Positions 16,471-25,667 of a stretch of 64,000 nucleotides of DNA are shown in pieces. The DNA lies in assembly GCF_030252345.1 (NCBI RefSeq), contig NZ_CP126980.1:4355501-4419500 (forward strand), given 5' to 3'. Each line of letters opens with the position of its first letter. The first letter of the stretch is position 1. A model generated the notes under the pieces. The model was given only the letters and a program-made list of their open reading frames with translations, searched no databases and was not told the DNA's origin. The position numbers and the translations under genes were made by a program. Origin of the DNA: Actinoplanes oblitus (GTDB taxonomy: Bacteria; Actinomycetota; Actinomycetes; Mycobacteriales; Micromonosporaceae).

Positions 16471-17484
16471 ATGCGCGTCTTCGGCATGAACTACGACACC
16501 GGCTTCGTGAGCGCCGGATCCACCACCCACGAGCCGTTCGACCCCGACACCGTGCGGAACGACCTGCGGGTCATCCGCGACGAGTTGCACTGCGACGCGG
16601 TCCGTATCACCGGCGGCGTCCAGGACCGGCTGGAGCTGACCGCGCGGCTCGCGGCCGAGATCGGGCTCGAGGTGTGGTACTGCCCGTTCACCAACGGCCT
16701 CGACCGCGACGGGCTCATGGCGTTCGTGCTCGATGGCGCCGAGCGGGCCGAACGGCTGCGGCGCAGCGGTGCCTCGGTCGTGTATCTCGCCGGTTCGGAG
16801 ATCTCGATCTTCACCGACGGTTTCCTGCCCGGCCGGGACCTGGCGGAGCGGATGGCGTTGTTCAGCGATCCGATGCGGATGCGGGAGGCGATCCCGGCCG
16901 CCCGGGCCGCCGTGCGCGACTTCTTCGCCGAGGCGGTGCCCGCGGTGCGCGAACGGTTCGGTGGCCTGGTCGGATACGCCTCGATCCCGCTCGAGGGCGT
17001 CGATGGGGCCCCGTTCGACATCATCGCGAGTGACGCCGGCTACCGCGACGCGACCAACTCCGCGGTGTTCCCGCAGACCTTGGCGGCGGCGGTGGGGCAG
17101 GGCAAGCCGTACGCCGTGACCGAGTTCGGCTGCTGTACGTTCCGCGGCGCACCCGACGTGGCGGGCCGGACCGAGCCGGTGACCTTCGACGAGCATGGCC
17201 GTGCCGTGAAGCTGACTGCGGCGTTGGAACGCGACGAGGAAGGCCAGGCGCGCTACATCATCGATCTGCTGCGCGACTACGAGGCCGGCGGAGTGGAGGC
17301 GGCATTCGTTTACACCTTCGCGAACCGGCACCTACCGAGCACCGGCGATCCTGAGCACGACTACGACCTGGCCGCGCGTGGAATGGTGCGAGTGCTGCCG
17401 GACGGCTCATGGACACCGAAGGCCGCATTTCGCGCCCTGGCCGAGTACGGTCGTTCCCGCGCGCTGAGCCGGTCTGCCTCCTAG
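16471..17484 (+). CDS. TIM-barrel (glycoside-hydrolase-like) protein
   Basis: 337 residues from ATG 16471, which follows GAGAGGA; a GTG at 16453 is less likely. The chain reads as a beta/alpha barrel: FGMNYDTGF, CDAVRITGG, GLEVWYCPFTNG, VVYLAGSEISIF, then AVTEFGCCTF and VEAAFVYTFANRH. SE in AGSEIS and the Glu in VTEFGC lie at strand ends 4 and 7, where retaining glycosidases of clan GH-A keep acid/base and nucleophile. Databases often label relatives abortive infection proteins; I see nothing that supports phage defence. It is probably regulated by the divergent TetR. Confidence 0.65.
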   Translation: MRVFGMNYDTGFVSAGSTTHEPFDPDTVRNDLRVIRDELHCDAVRITGGVQDRLELTARLAAEIGLEVWYCPFTNGLDRDGLMAFVLDGAERAERLRRSGASVVYLAGSEISIFTDGFLPGRDLAERMALFSDPMRMREAIPAARAAVRDFFAEAVPAVRERFGGLVGYASIPLEGVDGAPFDIIASDAGYRDATNSAVFPQTLAAAVGQGKPYAVTEFGCCTFRGAPDVAGRTEPVTFDEHGRAVKLTAALERDEEGQARYIIDLLRDYEAGGVEAAFVYTFANRHLPSTGDPEHDYDLAARGMVRVLPDGSWTPKAAFRALAEYGRSRALSRSAS

Positions 17485-17607
17485 GCATCGGACTACAACC
17501 GGGCGGCCTTCGCCCGCGCTGCTGGCACCCGCGCCAACTCGCCGTGCCGTCCCCGAACCTTACGCTCCGTCACCGGCCTCTCCGGCAGAACCTCTGCCCG
17601 CGGGCAT

Positions 17608-18819
17608 CTAGGACGGCCAGCGCAGGTACAGCACAGCGGTGTCGTCGTTGTGCCGGCCGGCGTCGTCGGTCTGGATCCGGGTCAGCAGGGTGTCGACGTA
17701 GTCGGTGGGATCCGCGATGCTGCTCAGGCTGGCGGCGAGGTCGATGAAGCGGTCCTCGCCCAGCCGGGTGCCGTCCTCGCAGAAGCTCTCGATGACGCCG
17801 TCGGTGTAGAGCAGCAGCCCGGCGCCGGCCGGCACGGTGACGGTGGTCTCGCGCCAGCGGGCCCGGCCGGGCGCCATGCCGAGGCCGGGACCATACCTCA
17901 CCGGGGCCGGATGGACACCGCCCGGCGTGACGATCAGCGGGGCCGGGTGGCCGGCGCTGAGCAGCACCACCTCACCGGTGGCCGGGGTGATACCGGCCGT
18001 GCAGACGGTGGCGAACATGCCGTCGTGCGGGCGTTCGGCGACCAGCACCTGTTCCAGCAGTCGCATCCGGTCGACTTTGCGCAGGCCGGCCAGGGTGAGG
18101 GTGCGCCAGCCGAAGCGCAGGCCGACGCCCATCGCCGCCTCGTCCGGGCCGTTGCCGCAGACGTCGCCGATCATGGCGTGGATGACGCCGTCGGTGGTCT
18201 GCACGACGTCGTAGAAGTCGCCGCCGAGCAGTGAGCGCTGCTGGCCGGGCAGGTAGCGGCTGACCACGGTGACCGCGGTGTCGGCCAGCAACGGCTTGGG
18301 CAGCAGGCCACGCTGCAGCCGGGTGTTCTCGTCGGCCTGCAACCGGCTGTCCCGCAGCCGGCGCTCCGCGGTCTGCACCCGCTTGCGCTGCACGGCGTAG
18401 CGGATGGTGCGGGCCAGCAGGGCCGCGTCGACCTGATCCTTGACCAGGTAATCCTGGGCGCCGGCGGCAACCGCCGCGGAGCCGGTGGCGGCGTCGTTGA
18501 GCCCGGTGAGCACCAGCACCGCGGCGTGCGGCCACCACTGCAGCACCCGGCGCAACGCGTCCAGTCCGCGGCCGTCGGGCAGGTGCAGGTCCAGCAGGAC
18601 ACACTCCGGCTCGTACCCGATGGCCATGGCCGCGGCCAGGGTGACCACGTGCTCGAGACGGGCGTCCAGGTCGCCGTCGGCGAGGTACTCCCGCACCAGG
18701 ACGGCGTCGCCCGGGTCGTCCTCGATCAGCAGCATGACGATGCCGGCGACCGAGGCGTCGGCCTCCCGGCCCGCCTGAGGCGACAGCGACGTGACGGCCC
18801 CGCGCCCGTCAACGATCAC
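17608..18819 (-). CDS. Response regulator with PP2C/SpoIIE phosphatase output
   Basis: 403 residues. Residues ~28-150 are a receiver domain (LLIEDDPGDAV acidic pocket, phospho-acceptor Asp77 in LLDLHLPDG, conserved Lys in DYLVKDQ). Residues ~190-400 are a SpoIIE-type PP2C phosphatase with GGDFYDVV, GDVCGNGPDEAAM, LSAGHPAPL and YTDGVIES metal-binding motifs. Such proteins dephosphorylate anti-sigma-factor antagonists when the receiver is phosphorylated. The start is GTG 18819; ATG at residue 29 is an alternative that would remove the unstructured N-terminus. The neighbouring gene encodes a matching MEDS/ATPase protein. Confidence 0.9.
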   Translation of the reverse strand: MIVDGRGAVTSLSPQAGREADASVAGIVMLLIEDDPGDAVLVREYLADGDLDARLEHVVTLAAAMAIGYEPECVLLDLHLPDGRGLDALRRVLQWWPHAAVLVLTGLNDAATGSAAVAAGAQDYLVKDQVDAALLARTIRYAVQRKRVQTAERRLRDSRLQADENTRLQRGLLPKPLLADTAVTVVSRYLPGQQRSLLGGDFYDVVQTTDGVIHAMIGDVCGNGPDEAAMGVGLRFGWRTLTLAGLRKVDRMRLLEQVLVAERPHDGMFATVCTAGITPATGEVVLLSAGHPAPLIVTPGGVHPAPVRYGPGLGMAPGRARWRETTVTVPAGAGLLLYTDGVIESFCEDGTRLGEDRFIDLAASLSSIADPTDYVDTLLTRIQTDDAGRHNDDTAVLYLRWPS

Positions 18820-18903
18820 GACCCCTACCCTTACCTCTTCCGCACCGGCGATGTCAGTATGGCGCAGCGGACCGGCGGACGGCAGGACCCGTCATCGAAG
18901 GTG

Positions 18904-19890
18904 TCACCGATGCATGACGGCGTGCGGGAAGTACAACCGCACCGACGTACGGCCGGGCACCGAGTCGACGAGCACGGCGTCGGCGAGTTGCCGGGCCAGC
19001 CACAGCCCGCGGCCGCTGGGCTGGGCGTCGCTGACACCGGGCGGGTGATATCCGGCGGTGACCGGCACCGGACGGCCGGCGTCGTCGTCGCACTGGGCGA
19101 TCAGCGTGCCGCCGTGGTGCCAGGCCCGGACCCGGACCGGGGTGGCGGCGTGCCGCAGGCCGTTGCCGGCCACCTCGACCACGGCGACCACCAGGTCGCT
19201 GGCCGGCTCGGCGGCGAAGCCCCGCTCGCTCGCCCAGGCGTTCAGCATCGCGCGCAGGTCCCGAAGCTCGGCGACCTCGGTGAGGGTCCGGTCGTGGTCG
19301 ACGTGCCGGGGCGCGGCGGGCAGGGGAGCGCGGTGCCCGGCGAGGTAGTCGCCGGCTGCCCGGAAACGCGGGCTGGGCTGCCGGCCGGACGCGGTGAGCC
19401 GGTAGCGGTGGGTGGCCAAGACCTCGCCGAGGACGTCGGGCGGGTGTCGCCGGCTGTCCCAGAGGCAGGTGACCGCCGATCCGTACGGGGCGTAGGTGTC
19501 GTTGCAGACCGCCTCGTAGGCGAGGTAGGCGCCGGTGCGGCCGAGCGGCGGTCCGTCGTGGCCGGGATCGGCGGACAGATCCGGCTCGGCGATCACGTGC
19601 ACCCGGCGGTCCTTGTCCGCCTGCTCGGCCAGGTAGCGCCGGAAGCTCTCATAGGCCAGCCCGAGCCGCTGGTAGAACGCCGCCGGGTCACCCCAGCGCA
19701 GCAGACCGGGCAGGTGGTGCGGGGGATCGGTGAGCAGGGCCCGGGTGCGGTCGCTGACCACCAGCAGGATTTCATCGTACGCGGTGAGCGAGCGCCGCAG
19801 CTCCGCGGAGAGCGCGGTGACCAGCTCGTCATCGCTGCCGGGCAGCAGGGCACTGTGCGGGAAGGCGTCAGTGCTCCGCGTCGTCGGCAT
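18904..19890 (-). CDS. MEDS-domain sensor with anti-sigma-type ATPase domain
   Basis: 328 residues. The N-terminal ~190 residues resemble the MEDS (methanogen/methylotroph DcmR sensory) domain common in actinobacterial sensor proteins. Residues ~210-325 are a HATPase_c_2 domain with N-box VVEVAGNGLRHAAT and G-box PSGRGLWLARQLAD, as in RsbW/SpoIIAB-type anti-sigma factors or serine kinases. It lies 84 bp upstream of the SpoIIE-type phosphatase on the same strand, so the two could form a partner-switching pair controlling an alternative sigma factor not encoded here. Confidence 0.85.
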   Translation of the reverse strand: MPTTRSTDAFPHSALLPGSDDELVTALSAELRRSLTAYDEILLVVSDRTRALLTDPPHHLPGLLRWGDPAAFYQRLGLAYESFRRYLAEQADKDRRVHVIAEPDLSADPGHDGPPLGRTGAYLAYEAVCNDTYAPYGSAVTCLWDSRRHPPDVLGEVLATHRYRLTASGRQPSPRFRAAGDYLAGHRAPLPAAPRHVDHDRTLTEVAELRDLRAMLNAWASERGFAAEPASDLVVAVVEVAGNGLRHAATPVRVRAWHHGGTLIAQCDDDAGRPVPVTAGYHPPGVSDAQPSGRGLWLARQLADAVLVDSVPGRTSVRLYFPHAVMHR

Positions 19891-19984
19891 GGGTGTGCGA
19901 TACCCCTGGTGCGCCAGCTCATGCGGGCCGAGGCGTTCGGTGTTCGGCGCCGGGTCGGTTCAGCTCGAGCAGGTGCCGGTCGCG

Positions 19985-20179
19985 CTATCCGGCCGCGGCG
20001 AACGGCGTGAGGGTGTCGACGCGCGCCTCGACCAGGTCGCCGCAGGACGGGCAGTTGCCGGACGCGAACAGGCGCTTGATGCCGCGGCCGAGATCTTTCG
20101 GGTAGACGTCCATGACGGGCACGCCGTCGGTGCGGCACGGCGTGCAGGACAGCCGGCCGGGGATCCTTCGCTGACTCAT
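19985..20179 (-). CDS. Small protein with two Cys pairs, possible zinc ribbon
   Basis: 64 residues starting MSQRRIPGRLSCTPCRTDG. CTPC near residue 12 and CPSC near residue 43 form two C-x2-C knuckles about 30 residues apart, as in a zinc ribbon or rubredoxin-like fold; the rest is DVYPKDLGRGIKRLFASGN. The ribosome site is weak. It lies between the membrane protein (20322) and the MEDS gene on the same strand. The knuckles support a real metal-binding product, but no family was recognised. Confidence 0.5.
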   Translation of the reverse strand: MSQRRIPGRLSCTPCRTDGVPVMDVYPKDLGRGIKRLFASGNCPSCGDLVEARVDTLTPFAAAG

Positions 20180-20321
20180 GCCGCTGATCAGAACCCCGTC
20201 GCCGGCGCGCGCCACGGACATCCTGTCCGATCGGTGGGTGCGCGGGTCACGGCCGGTGTGCCGGGCCGAGGAGAACGGCGCGGCCGCAGCCGCCGGAGAC
20301 GTGCCGGCCGTTCTCTCCGGG

Positions 20322-20762
20322 TCAGGGCCGGGGACGGCCGTCCGATCCGTCGACGCGGGTCGTGATCGACGCGGTGTTGTTTCCTCCGACGGCGACGGAG
20401 CCGGCACCGGTGGCATGGGTGCCGGCGACGCCACTCGATGTCGCCGCGGCGGGCGGCCGGGCACCGGAGACATCGGTGCGGATCTCACCGCCGTTGTCCC
20501 CGCCGACCCCGACACCGCCGGGCCCGCCGGCGGTCACCGCCGGTACGTCAGCGCGGGCGGTCGTCTCCTGGCGCCACGTCATCCAGCCCAGCACCAGCCC
20601 GGCGACACCCAGGAGCGTGGAGACGCACACGCCGCCAATGGAGATCCACTTCTCCGCGCGGTCGAGTCCCTGACCCGCGAGGATCCATCCCGCACCGGCG
20701 AGGCCCGCGATGAAGAGGACTGCCGCCGCGCCTGCCTTGGTACCGAGCCTCATGGGACTCAT
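20322..20762 (-). CDS. Two-helix membrane protein with two copies of a GGxN motif; candidate partner of the STAND NTPase
   Basis: 146 residues. Two hydrophobic helices (about 11-30 and 41-63) are followed by a cytosolic-looking Gly/Ala/Thr-rich tail. The tail holds two ungapped copies, at residues 80-98 and 119-137, of a motif G-x-G-[SG]-V-x-V-G-G-[DN]-N-x3-I-x-T-x-V. A third copy is at residues 15-33 of the STAND NTPase encoded 19 bp upstream. Sharing one short motif between an NLR-like ATPase N-terminus and a membrane-protein C-terminus recalls amyloid-type signalling pairs (fungal HET-S/NWD2, bacterial BASS motifs). That role is my inference; the protein family is otherwise unknown to me. 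Confidence 0.75.
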   Translation of the reverse strand: MSPMRLGTKAGAAAVLFIAGLAGAGWILAGQGLDRAEKWISIGGVCVSTLLGVAGLVLGWMTWRQETTARADVPAVTAGGPGGVGVGGDNGGEIRTDVSGARPPAAATSSGVAGTHATGAGSVAVGGNNTASITTRVDGSDGRPRP

Positions 20763-20781
20763 GATGCCACCGGCCGGCCGA

Positions 20782-23700
20782 TCAGTAGTCCTCGGTGATC
20801 AGCAGGACCAGGTCGGGCCGGGACGTGGCCAGCGCGGGAAGCGGGATCGACCACGTGCCGGTGACGAAGGCACGGGCGAGAAGGTGCGACCCGGCGGGCA
20901 GTCCCATGGTCTCGGCGATCCCGGTGAGCGCTCGCGCCCGCTCGTCGGGCGAGCCGATCGTGGCCGCGATGGCCTCGGCCCGAGCCGGGTCGTGGGTCGC
21001 TCCGGCGATCGCCACCGCCCGCAGCGCCCGGTCCAGCTCGCCGAACTCCGGTGCGCTGCGGCGGGCGACCCGTTCCGCGCGGTCGAGGTCGCCGGCGGCC
21101 GCCATCGCCCGGGCGATATCGGTGGTCTCCCAGCCGAGCCATCGCGGGAGCTCCCGCATGGCGTCGAGGGTCCGCTCGGCGCGATCGAGGTGCCCGGTTT
21201 CCGCCAGGGACCGAGCGATGTCGGTCAGCACCGTGTCCCGCTCACCGCGAGCCTCTCGGGTGGACACCAGGGTCAACGCGTGTTCGTGGTCGCCGGCCGC
21301 GACGAACGCGTGCGCGATCTCGGCCCAGATCGACGTGGTCCGGGCCACTTGCGGATGGGTACGAACCATCGTGGCCGCCTCGCCGGCCAAGGCCCGCCCT
21401 CGTGCCGGGTCACCGGCTCGTGCCATGGCCTCGGCCACCGAGATGACCGCTCGGGTCCGGCGGCGCATCGACGTGATGGTCCGGGCGGTGTCCTGTGCCA
21501 TCACGGCCAGGCTCAGGGAGCGATCCGGTTCGCTGGCAGCCGCGAGTTCCACCAGCGCGGTGACCCGGTCCGCGGGATCGGGGATGCCGAGCACGATCTC
21601 CTCGGCCCGCTGCGCGTCTCCGGCGCCGGCTGCCGCCCGAGCCGCGGCGGTCAGCGCCTGCGCTTGCTGCGACGCCGCCGGGATGTCGCGCGCGATCCGT
21701 TCGGCCAGCCGGGCCAGGCGTGCGGCACTCGTCCGGTCACCTGATGCCGCGACCGCCTCGCTGACCGCCGCGAGGGCCGTGGCCTGCCGGTACGTCTCGG
21801 GTATGGACCGGGCGATGTCGTGCGCGCGGCCGGGATGACCGGCGGCGGCGACGGCGATCGCGCAGAGCCCGTCGACCCGCTGATCCGTACGGTCGATGGT
21901 GCGGACGATGCGTTCGGCCCGGTCGGGGTCCCCGGCCGTGGCCACCGCCCTGGCGATGTCGATGACCTGCCGAGGATCCCGGTGACGGCTCGACGCCTCG
22001 CGGGCATCGGCCTCGGCCTGGACAGCCAGTGCGCGGCCACGGTCGTGGTCGCCCGCCAGTGCGGCCACCAGCCCCAGTTCGGCCAGGGCGTGCGCACGCT
22101 GGCCCGGGTGCCGGATGGCGAGGGCGACCTGCTCGGCCTGGTCCGCGTCGCCGGCGGTGACAGCCGACGAGTCCGGGTCCGCCTCGCTCGACCGGGCGAA
22201 GACCGTGCCGGTCGCAGCGGCTCGGGTCCGGGCGATCCGGTCGAGTGTCCGCTCCCTCAGCTCATGGCCCCGGACGGTCGCGGCGATCGACTCCGCCTGC
22301 TCCTGAGCGCCGGCGATCGCCAGGGCGCGAGCGACATCGGCCACCTCGGCGCCGTCGATGTTCTGTGGTATGTCGGCGGCGGCTCGTCGTGTCGCGTCCG
22401 CCCAGTCGTCTCGTGCCGCTCGGTCGCCGAGGGCCCCCATCACGCCGGCGACGTGGCTGCATGATCTTGCCCGGCTGGCCGGATCGGTCTCGTTCAGTGC
22501 GAGTTCGGCCGCGCCGGCAGCCCACTCGGCGGCGTCGCGGGTGTCGCCGACGGCGATGCGGGCCTTGGCTATTCCGGCCAGCGCCTGCACCTGTCGAGCA
22601 CGGCCGGGGAGGCTGCGCGCCAGCGACTCGGCCCGGATCGGGTTGTCCAGTGCGGCCCACAGCGCCGGCAGGGTGGCGGGGATGGCGGCGTTACGCGCCA
22701 TCAGTCCGTCGCGATGGCGGCACAAGCGGGCGAGAGCCACCAGATCCGGCTCCGGCCGGCTGACGACGAGTTCCTGCGCGGTGCGGATCTCGGCCAGCAC
22801 GGCGTGGTCGCCGCCGATCAGGTCGAGCATGCTGTCCTGCCGGGCCGTGTTGGTCGCCAGCGCGACCAGCCGTGCGATGTCGCCGGCCTCGGCGAGCATC
22901 AGCGGGTAGTCCCTGAGCAGGTATTCGGGGGCGTCCGACGGCCATGGCCCGGACGACAGCGCGTCCGCCCAGGCGTGCAGACGCCGGCGGTACGCGGCGA
23001 GCTCCTCCTCGCCCAGGTACCGCACCGCCGTCCGATGCAGGTCCTCGTGGCCGAGCAGGTAGATCTTGCCAGCCTCGGCGGACCATACGTCCGCCCGGTG
23101 GGTGAAGGTGCGCCCACCCACCGTGTGCAGCGCGTCCTCGATGGTGACCAGGTCCGCACCGGTGAGCTGACGAAGGTCGGTCTGCGAGAGACCGCCGCGC
23201 GAGGCGGTCAGCAACCCGAGGAGCTGCCGTTCGATGTCGGCGCCGTGCAGCAGGCGGCGGAGCTCCGCCTTGCTGCGTTCCTCGGTGTCGCGAGCGTGCG
23301 GCGAGGTGGTGAGCCGACGGACGACGCGCGGATCCTTCAGGGGATGTGCCTCCGGAACGTCGCCGGGCAGCGGCGGATTCGGCCGGCTGGCGACGATGAC
23401 CCGCATGTCGTGCGGCGGATCCGCCGGTAGCAGGCCGGCGATGCTGCTGATGGCCGGTCCCAGCGAGACGCCACGCTCCTCGTCCAGGCCGTCGACGATC
23501 AGGATCAGCCGCCCGCCACGGCTGCGCTGGATCTCCGCGGCCTCCCGGAGCATGGCGAGCATCCAGGCTTCCCGGGTGCTCTCGTCGGTGACGGGAGGCA
23601 GGTTCTGTCCGGTCAGCGCGCACAGCTGGTGCAGCAGCGAGGCGGTGAACGCCTCGCGCGTATCGGTGCCGGCCATCCGCCCGGTGACGAAGAACGACAC

Positions 23701-24048
23701 GATCCGGATGCCGGCGGCGGTGAGGTCGGCCGGCGGGCGCAGGACGAAGGTCGACAGCAGAGCCGACTTGCCGGCCCACGCGTCGGCGCGCCACCAGGCG
23801 TACGGAAGCGGGCCTGATCCTCGGCAGAAGGCGGCCAGCTCCGCCAGCTCGGTGTCGCGATCCAGCAACAGCGGCGGGGCGATTCTTCGCACCTGCTCCA
23901 GGTAGACCGACCGGGCCGGCGGGGCAACCGGCGAAGCGGACAGGTGGAAGACGTTTGTCGTGATCGGCGCGGAGTTGTCGCCACCCACGACGACCGAGCC
24001 GTCCCCCAGGGCGGCGGCCCACACCCGCCGCAACCTATCGAAGAACAT
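20782..24048 (-). CDS. STAND-type NTPase with long helical repeat region
   Basis: 1088 residues from ATG 24048 (GGAG 9 nt upstream; ATG 24063 adds five residues). An N-terminal segment with the motif GDGSVVVGGDNSAPITT (residues 15-31) precedes an AAA/STAND ATPase: Walker A region ADAWAGKSALL (88-98, first Gly replaced by Ala) and Walker B LILIVDGLDEE (181-191), then a winged-helix-like part. From about residue 450 to 1060 there are some fifteen helical repeats of the form (A)xAxAxAGDxxRAExxAxxI, TPR-like superstructure. STAND proteins are signalling switches in programmed death, phage defence or transcription. It reads into the two-helix membrane gene 19 bp downstream. The much longer open frame upstream is antisense to other genes. 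Confidence 0.85.
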   Translation of the reverse strand: MFFDRLRRVWAAALGDGSVVVGGDNSAPITTNVFHLSASPVAPPARSVYLEQVRRIAPPLLLDRDTELAELAAFCRGSGPLPYAWWRADAWAGKSALLSTFVLRPPADLTAAGIRIVSFFVTGRMAGTDTREAFTASLLHQLCALTGQNLPPVTDESTREAWMLAMLREAAEIQRSRGGRLILIVDGLDEERGVSLGPAISSIAGLLPADPPHDMRVIVASRPNPPLPGDVPEAHPLKDPRVVRRLTTSPHARDTEERSKAELRRLLHGADIERQLLGLLTASRGGLSQTDLRQLTGADLVTIEDALHTVGGRTFTHRADVWSAEAGKIYLLGHEDLHRTAVRYLGEEELAAYRRRLHAWADALSSGPWPSDAPEYLLRDYPLMLAEAGDIARLVALATNTARQDSMLDLIGGDHAVLAEIRTAQELVVSRPEPDLVALARLCRHRDGLMARNAAIPATLPALWAALDNPIRAESLARSLPGRARQVQALAGIAKARIAVGDTRDAAEWAAGAAELALNETDPASRARSCSHVAGVMGALGDRAARDDWADATRRAAADIPQNIDGAEVADVARALAIAGAQEQAESIAATVRGHELRERTLDRIARTRAAATGTVFARSSEADPDSSAVTAGDADQAEQVALAIRHPGQRAHALAELGLVAALAGDHDRGRALAVQAEADAREASSRHRDPRQVIDIARAVATAGDPDRAERIVRTIDRTDQRVDGLCAIAVAAAGHPGRAHDIARSIPETYRQATALAAVSEAVAASGDRTSAARLARLAERIARDIPAASQQAQALTAAARAAAGAGDAQRAEEIVLGIPDPADRVTALVELAAASEPDRSLSLAVMAQDTARTITSMRRRTRAVISVAEAMARAGDPARGRALAGEAATMVRTHPQVARTTSIWAEIAHAFVAAGDHEHALTLVSTREARGERDTVLTDIARSLAETGHLDRAERTLDAMRELPRWLGWETTDIARAMAAAGDLDRAERVARRSAPEFGELDRALRAVAIAGATHDPARAEAIAATIGSPDERARALTGIAETMGLPAGSHLLARAFVTGTWSIPLPALATSRPDLVLLITEDY

Positions 24049-24095
24049 GACGGCCGGCTCCATCGATGGGGTGCGACGCTGGACAAGACACCAGC

Positions 24096-24971
24096 CTAGG
24101 ATCGCAGCTCCGCGGACGACAGCCCGGTGACCGCCGCGCTGCCGGGATCCGTGCCGGGGCCCGCTCGGAACTCCGCGGGCAGGCGCCACGGCACGCGCGC
24201 CGGTGGGACGGCCGGGATGCGGGGTGTCCGGTTCCTGTCCCGGCGGGTGGGGTCGGCGGCGGCGTACCACTGCCGGCAGAAGGCGACGATCAGTGCCAGG
24301 TCGATGAGGTCGCCGCCGTAATACATCAGCTCGGCGCCGGTGCGGCCGGCGCCGGGAAGCACCCCGGCCGGGGGATGGCCGTACAGGTACTTGGCGAGGA
24401 TGCCGTGCGCGGCGAGAAAGGCGACCAGCACGACGGCCCGGGTACGCCGGCCGGCCCGGTGCGGATCCGGGTCGATACCGATCAGGGCGGCGCTGAGCAG
24501 GTATCCCGCGGCGACGATGTGGACGTGCACGGCGACGTGCAGCCACGGGTGCCGGGCCATCGCCGGGTAGAGATCGGTGGTGTAGAGCAGCCAGAGGCCG
24601 CCGGCATCGAGCAGGGCGGCGGTCACCGGGTGCGTGACCACGCGCACCGGGCGGCTCCGGAGCGCGCGGGACAGCGTCCGGGCGTGTGGCGCCGGCAGCG
24701 CCCGCAGCGCGAGGGTGACCGGCGCGGCGAGCACGAGCAGCAGCGGAGCGGCCATCCCGAGCAGCAGATGCCCGGTCATGTGCGCGGTGAAGTCGTGGTG
24801 GGCGGCGCCGGCCAGCGGTCCGGTCGTCGCGGCCGCGGCGGCGGCCAGCCCGGCGGCCCAGGAAGCGCTGTGCCGGGCGGGCCACCAGCCGCCGCGGCGG
24901 CGCACGGTGAGGACGCCCAGGCCGTACGAAAAACCGGCGGCCAGCAGCGTCGCGGCGAACAAGTAGCCCAC
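24096..24971 (-). CDS. CtaG/caa3-type cytochrome oxidase assembly-like membrane protein
   Basis: 291 residues with about seven hydrophobic helices and conserved His positions of the caa3_CtaG family (HHDFTAHMTGHLLLGM, HPWLHVAVHVHIVAAGYL, MYYGGDLIDLALI). CtaG proteins help insert copper into cytochrome oxidase, and in actinobacteria are often found near copper transport domains. The start is GTG 24971, 6 bp after the DUF2243 stop, so the two are translationally linked. The C-terminal tail is Arg/Pro-rich. It is followed after 47 bp by the STAND gene on the same strand. Confidence 0.85.
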   Translation of the reverse strand: MGYLFAATLLAAGFSYGLGVLTVRRRGGWWPARHSASWAAGLAAAAAATTGPLAGAAHHDFTAHMTGHLLLGMAAPLLLVLAAPVTLALRALPAPHARTLSRALRSRPVRVVTHPVTAALLDAGGLWLLYTTDLYPAMARHPWLHVAVHVHIVAAGYLLSAALIGIDPDPHRAGRRTRAVVLVAFLAAHGILAKYLYGHPPAGVLPGAGRTGAELMYYGGDLIDLALIVAFCRQWYAAADPTRRDRNRTPRIPAVPPARVPWRLPAEFRAGPGTDPGSAAVTGLSSAELRS

Positions 24972-24977
24972 CGGTCG

Positions 24978-25442
24978 TCAGGCGGGGCGGCGGCGCGCCC
25001 GGGCCAGCAGCACGGCGCCGGCGACGATCATGACGACGGCGAGGATGTTCCAGGTCCAGTCGTACGGTGCCACGTCGACGTGATAGCGGATCTGGTGCAG
25101 CCGCATCACCTTGTGCTGCAGCGTCCCGTCGTAAAGCTGGAATCCGCCCGCACCGGCCAGCAGGCCGCCCCACCACGGCGTGGCGTGGAAGGCCGCCCGG
25201 CGGCGCAGGTCGGCGAGCAGGAACAGGCTGGCGATGGTGGCGAACCAGCTGAAGGCGTGGAACAGCCCGTCGGAGACCAGCCCGATCGCCGGCGTCGACC
25301 TGTCGTAGAAGTGATGCCAGTGCAGCAGCTGGTGAAAGATCGTCTCGTCGGCGAAGGCGGCCACGCCCAGGCCGAGCAGCACCCCGGACAGTACGTTGCG
25401 GCCCGTCGCGGCGGTTGTCGATCTGACGGGTGCGGCCGGCAT
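24978..25442 (-). CDS. DUF2243-family membrane protein
   Basis: 154 residues from ATG 25442, preceded by GAGGTC. Four hydrophobic helices and the characteristic H-Q-L-L-H-W-H-H-F-Y (about residues 37-46), G-L-F-H-A-F-S-W, and L-x-H-K-V-M-R-L-H-Q-I-R motifs identify DUF2243. Members are repeatedly encoded beside CtaG, as here; the His-rich motifs suggest metal handling in oxidase assembly, but the role is not established. Confidence 0.85.
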   Translation of the reverse strand: MPAAPVRSTTAATGRNVLSGVLLGLGVAAFADETIFHQLLHWHHFYDRSTPAIGLVSDGLFHAFSWFATIASLFLLADLRRRAAFHATPWWGGLLAGAGGFQLYDGTLQHKVMRLHQIRYHVDVAPYDWTWNILAVVMIVAGAVLLARARRRPA

Positions 25443-25667
25443 CGAAGACCTCCCGATCTCGTGGACGCTGCCGGGATGCCCGGGCCGGCAGCGGATAAAC
25501 CAGGGTTCGCGGCGCCACGCCGCCGCGACCCGCCTGACAGTTGTCACCAACCGGGCTGACTTCACTCACCCCCAGCCGATGACAGCGCTCACTGGGTTGA
25601 CCTTCTTCGGACCGTGAGGCTTGTCGATGACAGCGCAAGTCCGGCACGGCATTCGGTAGGAGGAACG

